A stretch of DNA of 64,000 nt, from the NCBI GenBank assembly GCA_001969505.1, contig LSSK01000094.1, positions 40,433 through 104,432 of the forward strand, written 5' to 3'. The position numbers and the translations under genes are program-made. The DNA comes from Zancudomyces culisetae. Its lineage: Eukaryota; Kickxellomycota; Harpellomycetes; Harpellales; Legeriomycetaceae. Shown piece by piece: positions 20,101 through 30,600 of the stretch; position 1 is the first letter of the stretch; each line of letters opens with the position of its first letter. The notes under the pieces are model-generated. The model searched no databases. It saw only the letters and a list, made by a program, of their open reading frames with translations, and had not been told where the DNA came from.

Positions 20101-23098
20101 NNNNNNNNNNNNNNNNNNNNNNNNNNNNNNNNNNNNNNNNNNNNNNNNNNNNNNNNNNNNNNNNNNNNNNNNNNNNNNNNNNNNNNNNNNNNNNNNNNNN
20201 NNNNNNNNNNNNNNNNNNNNNNNNNNNNNNNNNNNNNNNNNNNNNNNNNNNNNNNNNNNNNNNNNNNNNNNNNNNNNNNNNNNNNNNNNNNNNNNNNNNN
20301 NNNNNNNNNNNNNNNNNNNNNNNNNNNNNNNNNNNNNNNNNNNNNNNNNNNNNNNNNNNNNNNNNNNNNNNNNNNNNNNNNNNNNNNNNNNNNNNNNNNN
20401 NNNNNNNNNNNNNNNNNNNNNNNNNNNNNNNNNNNNNNTCTTTCTCTTTCTCTTTCTCTTTCTCTTTCTCTTTCTCTTTCTCTTTCTCTTTCTCTTTCTC
20501 TTTCTCTTTCTCTTTCTCTTTCTCTTTCTCTTTCTCTTTCTCTTTTTCATTGTCATCGTTTTCCACTTCCACTTCCTGATTTTGATTATGATTATGATTT
20601 TGCTCCTCTACAGACTGCTTATCATTACTTTTGAATTTAACGCCTTCTGTACCATCGTTCCCTTTTTCGTCCTCATTGTTTTTATTCTCAAATATTGTTT
20701 CATAAATCTCAATAACTTTTTTGGGTTCTATTTTCATTTCCATCAACCGATTCATCATAGACTGTCGTCTATTTTCAACTTCTGCATCCGGTCTTGTTCT
20801 ATAATGATATTGATACTTTTTTTCGGTTGGCGTCAGAATTGGAGTTCCTGTTGGAGTTAACGTTGAGGTTGTACTACCTTTATCCTGCCTTTCCTCTTGT
20901 TGTTTGATTTCTCTTCGTATTTCTTGCACTTTTACAACATTTGTTTCGGTTGTCAACACATCAACAGCCTCTAAGTATCGAATTTTTTTCAAAATCGCTT
21001 GTCGTGAGTCTATCTTACCCCTACCGCCATCGTTGCTCTGCTTTCTGCTGTCACCAATTTTCTCTGCCACTCTATCACCACCACCATCACCATCATTCTC
21101 TTCCTCCTCCTCCTCCTCCTCTTCGTCTTCTTCTTCTTCTTGTAGCTTTCCAATAACCATACTATCAGCTCCTCGCATAACCAAACTCTCGGCCTCTTGG
21201 TACTCCCGTTCTTTGATCGCCTCCTCCACTTGTTCTCCTATAGGAACAGGAACCAACCGCCACACTGTACGGCTTCCGGCTACCATCACTTGCCTTCCTC
21301 CTCCGCTACCACCTGTCTCCTTAACTATTAGTATTGGCACATCACTTGCCAACTCTCTATTTTCATATTCATTGTCACTATAATTATCATAATCATCACC
21401 CTCATTCTCATTGTCATTCCCAGTATCGCTTTCGTTTTCGTTTTCGTTTTTGTTTTTGTTTTTGTTTTCGTTCTCTTCTCCATCTTCTTCATTTTGCTCT
21501 CTACTTTTTCTTCCTTTTGAATTCACCTCCGGTATCTCTTTTCTCACACTACCGCTCCATTTCAAATTATCACTGCTTTTGACATTCTCGCCTCCACTGT
21601 CAATATCAAATCTTGTAGTTTCCAATGCAATTTGTTGAACCAAGTTGTTTGTCATAACATTTCTCACTTCTATAACATAACCTTTTTTGTTCGTTGCTGA
21701 TGTTTTATTTGAGCTCTTTGTATCCACCTCTTGTTTCTGTTCCTGTACTTGCCCTTGTTCTTTACCCTGGGTTCCACTCTGACCTTGATCTTGATCTCTA
21801 CTATATGACTTACTCTCCCTTCTCCTCTGCACTCTACCACATCCCCTTTCCTTAGTCCCTCCTCTTTCCACCATCGTTTCAAAATCAATTTCCGTCTCCG
21901 TTCCGGAAATACCTAGTACATATGAACCACTGTACGTCAGGCCAACAGGATTCTGCTCAAATTTTATACTGGGTCCAATGTTGCCCATGTGTTGTGTGAT
22001 ATTACCCAGGCCATACGCTTGGTTTTTGTCGGTTTTAATATAATTTCGTTTACTTAGCTTCCCAAATCCCGTTATAAATACCCCAATATTTTCTCTGCAT
22101 AACAGCAGCTCCTCATTCATCATCCGCTCTATCCGTGGTTTATTGCCCTTTTGTCCATAAAATAGACCCAGCCCAGCTGATGAACTTAACGCGCCCGCCA
22201 AACCAAGACCCCAGCTTCCCCATCCATAATAAGACCCCTGTGCTGCCGGTGTTGTTGTTGTAGTTGCTGCTCCTGTTGCATCTATCACATTACCATCAGT
22301 ATTGATATTTCCTCCGTCTTTTTCTATATTACTACCCATTCCCATTCCCATCCCCATCCCCATCCCCACTCCTAACTCCATTCCACCCCCCATTCCTGCA
22401 CTCATCCCCTCTCTTCCTCTCCCAACAACACTCGCTCCTACTGTAAGTAGACTCGCTGTGTCTGCTGCAAACAATTCATCCCACTGTCCGTGGTTCAATT
22501 CTAGCGACCAAAATTCTTTGTCGGTGGCTACTATAATCATTGACACTGTTCCCATACCTATGCTCTCAACCCGCTCGCTACAATTGTATTCCTTGCATTC
22601 TCTATACTCTGCATCGCGCCACTCGTAAACAACCAGTTTTTTGCGTGTCACAATCGCCAGCTTAGAAACCATTGTTGGAATATTGTCAATCATCTCGATG
22701 GCTGTTAAACTTGTCATTAGTCTAGCTCCCTTTGTATTGTTTAGCACTAGTGCTTTTGTAAATGTGTTGAGTTCATACAGCGTCACGATGCCTTCGGAGA
22801 GCACCGCCAGAATCCCAGTTTCTTTAATCACCTCCATTTGCTCTATTGCCCGCCTAGTCAGCGCCTTTTTGGTCTCCACCAGTGTTACTTCGATTCCTTT
22901 ATTTTTGATCCTGCCATTTTTTTGCTGTTGATGTTGTGGTTGATTTAGTTTTGTTTGTTTTGCCTCATTTGTATCATACACTAGCAAGGTTCCATCGGTT
23001 GTTCCCACCAACATTCGATTTCCATATATCACCATGCTTTTTATCTGTAGCTGTAGCCGCTCTATCACCGGCACAGCAACAAATGCCCTTCTACCCAT
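17170..23098 (-). CDS. VPS39: Vps39/Vam6 HOPS subunit with huge low-complexity insertions, split by an assembly gap
   Basis: Read from ATG 23098, the N terminus VIERLQLQIKSMVIYGNRML then VGTTDGTLLVYD is a clear CNH domain start in Vps39. Near residue 610, RTVWRLVPVPIGEQVEEAI matches the end of the CNH domain and the start of the helical repeats. The C-terminal half (KNYCDVMKAEEIL, clathrin-type helical repeats) ends with CRICFKKL and VFVHYTC, the paired-cysteine zinc module of Vps39/TRAP1 proteins. Role: HOPS subunit that binds the Rab Ypt7/Rab7 and tethers membranes for fusion at vacuoles and lysosomes; in yeast it also acts at vacuole-mitochondrion contacts. The frame crosses a Lys-Glu array containing 452 N. 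The two halves (886 codons, then 938 residues) lie in different frames only because the N run has the wrong length. At over 1,820 residues it is about twice the usual size, owing to acidic and dipeptide insertions. It could be the sister protein Vps3, but the overall fit favours Vps39. Confidence 0.87.
19914..20545. repeat. (CTCTTT)n hexanucleotide array, Lys-Glu coding, with gap
   Basis: About 12 units lie left and 18 units right of the N run. On the minus strand the unit is GAAAGA, a pure purine tract whose three frames give Lys-Glu, Glu-Arg or Lys-Arg. The Vps39 frame on each side reads Lys-Glu. The real unit number is unknown. Confidence 0.95.
19987..20438. other. Assembly gap (452 N)
   Basis: This is a run of undetermined bases inside the hexanucleotide array of VPS39. 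It is scaffolding, not biology, but it breaks the reading frame. Confidence 0.99.
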
Positions 23099-24442
23099 GT
23101 TTCCGCTTTATTATTTTTATTCTCTAGTTTTTTTTTTTTGTAATCCCAGGTATGTCTTTGGTATTGTTTGAATTGCTATTTGCAACAACTGGTTCAAAAA
23201 AGAAACTAGTTCGATATGAAGGGAGGTATATATTTTGTATAATTAAAATAAGTGTCCAGTATGCCAACTCGCTATTATCTCCTAAACACTGCCCAGTATC
23301 TAATAATTTGGTTTAATACGTATATTTATTTTGAACCATTTTACTCGATATAATCTTCAATTTGAAATTGAAAATTAGTATTTCAAATTAAATGAATTTA
23401 TTTCTTGAGTTTCAAACATGCAAATTTTAATCTCAACCCACACGCGCTCATTTATAGTTCGAGTAAAATTCGAGTAAAATTCGAGAAAATTAAACTTCAG
23501 CACCATATTTCCAAGTTAAAAAATAAATAGGCTGAAAACCGAAGCTGCTTTTCAAATTGAATGTATAAAGCGGGGGGGATGGGGGTAATGAAGATGAAAG
23601 AGTGAATTGTCGTATGAGGTCCGAAAACCAATATACACATCCAGCTGATGTTTTTTAGTGTCTTATATCTACCTCCCCTTGCGTTTTTTCTTGCCATAGT
23701 TGTTGAGGTTGATGATATAAAGGTTATATAAGTATATCCAAGAGCGCATAATATAAACTGGGGGGGGGGCAAAATGCTCTAGATGGTCAAAATGAAAAAG
23801 AAAAACATTAAAATCTTCGGCTATAGTAAGAGTATCAACGTTTTATTATACATGGGGATAACCACATATAAAATAAACCATAATACGTGGATACGTGGTA
23901 AGTGGTACTAAAAAAAACAGAGAAAAAATGAGTATTTTGGAATCGTATAATCGATTATTAGTATATTAGTATATTAGTATATTAGTATTTTAGTATTTTA
24001 GATTATAGAACCAAAAGCCTTGTATGTCAATATTGAAAAATAACAAGTGGGAAAAGAATAGGTTGGTTGGTCTGGTACAACGAAAATGAGGAAATAAATG
24101 CTATGGATGAAAAAAAAAAAGCATAAAAAAAATTTTTCATTTGGATTTGCCCTGGGTTTGGCCCTCTATCTCACTAGTGAAAAAACTATTTGGGTAAACC
24201 CGTAAGCAAGTATTGAGCAATTGGCCAAATTGAATCAAAAAGCTGGGTAAAAGAAAATCAAGACTAAAATAAAGTAAATAAATAAATAGTAAAAGCAAAT
24301 AAAAGTATATTTTGTTTTCCAGAAATAAATCTACTCCAACTCTTGTACAGAAATCTTTAGCCTAATTTATACTAGAAAGCTAAGGTAAATAGAAACAGCA
24401 AATCATTAGATTGTCAAGAGACGATAGCAACGACAAAGAACA
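23099..24442. other. Divergent promoter region VPS39 / CCT5
   Basis: No gene is supported. It holds an 11-mer repeat (TTCGAGTAAAA, three copies, about 23457-23488), a short G run at about 23760-23769, and a TTAGTATA repeat at about 23957-24000. A 91-residue minus frame at 23497-23772 shows no family resemblance and is rejected. Confidence 0.45.
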
Positions 24443-26188
24443 ATGAGTGCGATATATACTACAGATGAGTACGGTAGACCCTTTATTATAGTTCGGGAGC
24501 AGGAAAGCAAGACTCGAAAGACCGGGATAGAAGCAACAAAGGTAAATTAAAAAATGAAAACCCAAACAGTGCTAATAATTATAGGCGCAAATGATTTTTA
24601 TTCATTCATATTTGTTATGCTGTGAGGGTAAAACGAAAATATAATTAAAAACATGGAAAACAAACAATAGACACACATTTTGGCAGCCAAGTCCGTAACA
24701 GGGATTTTGAGAACGTCTCTAGGACCCAGAGGATTGGACAAGATTATGATATCACCAGATGGCGATATTACGATTACCAATGATGGAGCGACAATACTAC
24801 AGAACATGGCGGTCGATAACCAAATAGCCAAGCTGCTGGTTGAATTATCGAAATCACAAGACGAGGAGATTGGAGATGGAACAACAGGAATAGTGGTGTT
24901 TGCAGGAGCACTGCTAGAGCAGGCAGAGGAATTGCTAGACAAAGGAATCCATCCAGTGCGAATAGCAGAAGGATTTGAGCAAGCGTGTAAAATAGCAATC
25001 GAGCACTTGGAGGAAGTTTCAGACGTGGTGGAGTGGTCAGAGGACGACACAACAAATCTGTTCAAGTGTGCCAAGGTATCATTGGGATCAAAGATAGTCA
25101 ACAAGTGCCACGACAAGTTTGCAAAAATGGCAGTAGAAGCAGTGTTGAGTGTTGCCAATATTGAGCGTAAGGATGTGGATTTCGAGTTGGTCAAGGTGGA
25201 GGGAAAAGTAGGAGGCGAGCTGGCAGATTCGCGAGTAGTCAAAGGAGTAGTTGTAGACAAGGATTTCTCACATCCGCAGATGCCCAAGGAAATCAAAGAC
25301 GCCAAGATTGCAATTTTGACGTGTCCCTTTGAACCACCAAAACCCAAAACCAAGCACAAACTCGACATCACCTCGGTGGCTGAATACAAAGCGCTTGAAG
25401 TATATGAACGCGAAGTCTTTGAAGACATGATCAACCGTGTCAAGGAGAGCGGTGCCAACCTGGTTGCGTGCCAATGGGGCTTTGATGACGAAGCCAACTT
25501 TTTGCTGCTAGCCAACAAACTACCAGCCATCCGCTGGGTTGGTGGACCTGAAATTGAGCTGATGGCCATTGCTACCAACGGCCGCATTGTGCCTCGCTTT
25601 GAAGATCTGACTCCTGAGAAGCTGGGTACTGCTGCGTCTGTCCGCGAAGTTGCGTTTGGCACAACTGGTGAAAAAATGATTTTTGTTGAGGGCTGTGCAA
25701 ACTCCAAGGCCGTAACCGTTTTACTGCGTGGTGGAAACAAAATGATCGTTGATGAAGCCAAGCGCTCACTGCACGACGCCATGTGCGTTGTCCGCAACTT
25801 AATCCGCAACAACCGTGTGGTCTACGGAGGAGGTGCTGTTGAAATCGCCTGCTCATTGCATGTCTCGCAACAGGCTGACAAAGTACCCACCATTGAGCAG
25901 TATGCTTTGCGTGCCTTTGCCAATGCTCTTGATGCCATTCCTCTTGCTTTGGCTGAAAACTCGGGTCTTGAACCCATCGACACACTGTCAATGCTGAAAT
26001 CCGAGCAGATCCGCACCAAAAACCACCGCTTGGGTGTTGATTGTATGTCCAAGGGCTCCAACAACATGCACGAACTGTTTGTCTTTGATCCTCTTATCTC
26101 CAAGCGCCAGCAATTGCTGTTGGCTACCCAATTGGTCAAAATGATCTTGAAAATTGACGACGTCATTGTTCATAACGCTTCTCAATAA
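24443..26188 (+). CDS. CCT5: T-complex protein 1 subunit epsilon (CCT5)
   Basis: Two exons, 24443-24541 and 24671-26188, give 538 residues, the normal length. Exon 1 encodes the family-specific start [13 protein letters not shown]. The phase 0 intron of 129 bp joins GIEATK to THILAAKSV. Chaperonin signatures follow: [38 protein letters not shown], the epsilon-specific [25 protein letters not shown], and [10 protein letters not shown] near the C terminus with the nucleotide-site aspartate region (GVDCMSK). Role: one of eight subunits of the cytosolic TRiC/CCT ring that folds actin, tubulin and other proteins using ATP. CTG codons fall at conserved leucines here, which rules out the CUG-Ser code. 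Confidence 0.98.
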
Positions 26189-26403
26189 CCATATCTTTTA
26201 TTAGTCTTCAACTTTATTTTTATTTTAGTTTATATATTACCAAAATTTTACAGGATATTTCAATGTCAGATAAATAATCTTTTTCAATAATAAAGCACTT
26301 GATTATTTTGAAAATACTATTTAATCCTTCCCCTCTCTAAACAAACAATTATAAAAAGTACCAAAGGAAAAACAAAATACAATAGGAAAAAGAAATCGAA
26401 AGA

Positions 26404-27643
26404 ATGTCATTGAACTTCAAAGTCACAAACAGCCCAAACTCATTCCTAAGCTCCTTTTTGTCCCCAAACACACATAATTCAAACACCAGCGCAAGTGAAT
26501 ACCAAAACACTCCAAATTCAAATGCCACGCCTAATTCGAATCTATCAAACCCGGAAATCACTGCAAGTATGAGTGGTACTGGTCGCCTTTCTCTATACAC
26601 ACAATAACAATAACAATAATAATCATAATCATAATAATAATAATAACACATTTCTTGGGATTCCAGTACTAACAAGTAATTGACACCTATTGTAGGCGTA
26701 CGCAGTTCAAATCTCTCCTCTTCTAGCTACTACTTTGTAATAGTTGGCACCAATGATTCACCTCTTTACGAAGCCGAATTTGGCAACTATTTGCTGGATT
26801 ACCCAGTTTCAACCAAGGTACGTTTTAGTCAATGACCTTTCTTTGCTTTATATGTATTTATTGTCAATACTTCCAAGCTATATAGTCTTTAACAACACTA
26901 CGATATTTTTGGGAAATATAGAAGGATGAATATAGACACCTAAACCAATTTATTATACATTCGGCACTTGATCTAGTCGACGAAGTTATTTGGAATTCTA
27001 ACAATCCGTAAGGCCTCATTTTACTTTCTTTGTGCTCAGTCCTTCCCTTTATATTGATTGTTTTTTGTTGTTTTTACATGATTGAATTGTTTAAAACGGA
27101 GAAACCCGCTAGAAACACAAATAACTTGGTAATTGATAATTATAGGTTTCTGAAAATTGTCGATTGTGTAAACGATTGGAATGTTTCAGCATATGTAACA
27201 CCAAACAGTAAGCCATCGCGGAATGTTAATATATAAGAGTTTGAGTTTTAGTTTGAGTTTGAGTTTGATGCATGTACCTACTGTACTTGTATCTAAGAAT
27301 GATTTTATAATGTTTTATTTGTATATTGAACATATAGATACAAGATTCATGCTGCTTCACGAAGCCAAAAACGAGGAGAAAATAAAGTTGTTTTTCCAAG
27401 AAGCCCACGAATTGTACATTAAGGCAAGTACCTCTCTAATTATGAGCAATATATTGGAAGCAAGAGAAAAGTTATTGATAACACATACACACACACATAC
27501 ACATACACATAAACAGGCATTAAAACACAGCTAAACTCGCTAAATAGGTGCTACTAAATCCATTCTACAAACTGAACACTAGCATCACATCGCCTGCCTT
27601 TGATACACTAATTAGAAATCTAACTAAAAAGTTTTTATTGTAA
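26404..27643 (+). CDS. TRS20: TRAPP subunit Trs20/TRAPPC2 (sedlin)
   Basis: Six exons: 26404 (or 26569)-26575, 26696-26817, 26922-27007, 27146-27207, 27338-27423 and 27548-27643. The body matches sedlin throughout: SSYYFVIVGTNDSPLYEAEF, then EYRHLNQFIIHSALDLVDE, LKIVDCVNDWNVSAYVT, TRFMLLHEAKNEEKIKLFF and LLNPFYKLNTSI. Role: small longin-fold core subunit of the TRAPP complexes in ER-Golgi traffic and autophagy. From ATG 26569 the protein is 152 residues, close to the usual 140. From ATG 26404 it gains an Asn/Ser-rich N-terminal extension to 207 residues. Intron 1 carries a perfect TACTAAC branch site at 26667-26673. Intron 5 starts with GC (AAG|GCAAGT) instead of GT. The 3' end is only 41 bp from that of the convergent PPR-like gene. 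Confidence 0.93.
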
Positions 27644-27684
27644 TTATTGTTTGTCTAATGGTAGAAAGAAGAATAGCCCGAAGA

Positions 27685-30600
27685 CTAAAAAAGATCATGT
27701 AAAAGTAGTTGATTTAATAAATACAACATTAAAGTACTGTTTTTATTGGTATTAGATTCTACATTGGTTGATTTCAGGCGAGATTTTAATGATTCCAAAA
27801 TGCTGATATTGTGTCTATAACTGTGTTCGTGTTCACGATGGTTGAGTTCAGAGTCATATGAATTACCAACCACCTTTTCTGTGTCGGTATGAGAATAGTG
27901 ATTGCTAAAATTGCTGTTGGTATTGCTATTTCTATTGCTATTGCCATTGCTATTGCTATTGCTATTGCTAATATTCACAATGGATGTTGGGTATTTCCTT
28001 AAAGATAAAAAAGTGGCTATCAAGTGATACTTTTTGTAATCCAAAAATACCAAAATGGCCGATTTAAGGTCACCCACCATCACAAACGCCCTGATTATAC
28101 AAGGTAGACATTTATAAAGATTCATCAAATTGTCATTCAGCTCATCGCTTTCTTCACTACCAGATCTGTGAATGCCACTGATGCTAGAGGTCTTTGTATT
28201 GTAATGGGTGTTATTATAGATGTTGGTATTATCACCAAACTCTGGAGACGGCGAAAATAACAAATGTGCATCTTTGTAATATTCAAACAGCTCCACCATC
28301 TCTATCTCACCAGCGCTTGCCCCTGAATCAGTTTTGGAGTCGCATTTACTGGAGGAAGCATTGATATCCAACAATAGCTGACTTACTGTTGTTATTGTTG
28401 ACGTTGAGGTGGAGTTCGACGCGGGATTATCTACAGCTGTTACTGATTCGCCTCCTGTTTTTGATATTTCGCTTGTAAAATGATTGAAAATCCGGTCCAG
28501 TTTATCAGCAAAATATGTATTATGGAAGTCTTTCAAGTATAAACACAACTCATCCAGCTTCTTGGTATCGACACCATTTCCAATTCCATTAATACCTGTA
28601 CTTTGGCCACTTGCTTTGCTGTTATCATTATCAATACTGGAATACGTACTTCTATATCCAATTGCTTTTATTGCGCCGACAAATTCTTGGAAAATAGCAT
28701 TATTCTCGCAGTCCTTTGCCAACTTCGCTCGCTTTCCACCAATCATGTCATCATTGACAAACTCCATGCTATCGCTATCATTAGAATTACCATCAAGGTA
28801 GATATTTCCAAGTTTACTTCGCATAGTCGTGGTAAAATAATGTCTAATGCTCTTGTATTTGTTTGACCTAGCGAGTTCAAACCCAATTCTATATAGTAAC
28901 AGATTAGTAGTCGAACAGTTGAGTTCATAAAACCACTCCTCGTGCTCTCTAACTTTCTCATTTGTCTGTGGCTGCTCTTGTGCTGAGTCTTCTTGGGTAT
29001 TTTTGGTACTTTCTCCAACAGAGTTAGTAGTGGTCAGCCGGTAAAAGTCTAGAAACAGAGATAACGCACCCACCAACTCAGTAGCGGTATTGTGTTTTTT
29101 GTATATAAAGTACCGGATCAAGTTTGTGATGGCGTCACGATGTTCATACACCAACACCGGATTGATCGCAGCAGCTTCATACCCAGTGCCATTCTCATGA
29201 TGATGCCTCCCTCCACCATCAATATCCACACTGCGATGGGCACACGTACCTTCTTCAACACGAAGTTGAGGTGGCAATGATGACTGTGCTGGGGAAGCAA
29301 TTATTTTTGCTACCAAACTATTAAGTTTTGTATGGAATCGGAAGTTCTGCCGCCTCCTTTCAAGCTGCACTTCTTTATAATCAGTATTGTTGTTCTCACC
29401 ACCATATTTTTCGTACCCGCTATGCCCGCCCAAGAGAATTCCAACATCTATTGCTCGCTTTAGCCTATTATCCTCCAGTAACATCCACATCAAAATGTGA
29501 ATAAACCCTCGAGTAAATACAGCACCGCTGCCCAAGTCCCCGGTCCTACCTACACAAAAATCTTTGAAAGAGTATTCATCTTTGCTGGAATCACTGCTTG
29601 TGCTAAAAATAGCATTGATCGCTTCAATCTTGTAAAGGCAAATGTTACCTGCAAGCACATCGTTTTTCATTTCTATGCCCTCAGGATTTCCACTTTGCCG
29701 CTTTCTTTGATGAGTATAAACCACTGCCAACTTGGAAAGTAAATGTACATACTTTTGAATGATACTATATGCTAGCTCTAGAGTGTCATCCCGGTGCTTC
29801 AGAGCTGACTTTATTGCCAATGCCGTCATTTTTTCAAGCAACTCCATCTCAGCTGCAAGCTCTGCTCCAATCTCAGCTGCATGTTCCACCGTATCTATAT
29901 CTGGCTGGCTGCTGTTTCTTACTACATGTAGCGTACTTTCTACCCCAACTATCTTGCTGAAATTCTCAACTCTATTTTTAAAATACCCAACTCCAAGTGA
30001 GTAGTACTTTAGCACATTTGTTAAATCGTTGTTTTGGGAATACGCATACACCATAATTGAATATGTTCGCAAGCAAACCGTCGTATTAAGACTATCCATC
30101 AATTCCCTCAATCTCATCACCTTTGGTTTATTCTCTCCTCGATTCAGTACTACAATCAACTTTCGGATTATGTACTTTATTACTTTTGGCGAGGTTGCCG
30201 AAGATAGCAGCGATAAAAGTGACGATGATAACGAAATCCCCATACCATTCTCGGCTTTGGAGCTACTGGTACATGATCGAGGCAGATTCTTTATAATATC
30301 TACTAGCTCTTGGCTGCGAATTTGTTGCCAGTAATCTTGCTCCTCCACTAGCAGATCGTAATATCGTTGAATTCGCTCCACATTCCTTTTTCTCGGCACA
30401 TCTCTGGCCAACGCCCACATAATATGCAAATAAATGCCTGAAATCCTAGGAACCTTCAACTGTTGCATGTCCATAAACAACTCTTCCGCAATTAACATAT
30501 TTTCTATTTGAATCCTTTTATTAAAATACAGTTCTCTTTTATCCTCAAGATTTTGAGTATCCTCAGTTTGATCTAAATTTGCAGTGTCCTGAGAATGTCG

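Noticed and set aside
23497-23772. 91-residue minus frame upstream of CCT5
   Set aside because: No family resemblance; ends in the G-run region; chance in AT-rich DNA.
24598-25812. 404-residue minus-strand frame
   Set aside because: It is the antisense shadow of CCT5, Ser-rich as expected from the opposite strand of that gene.
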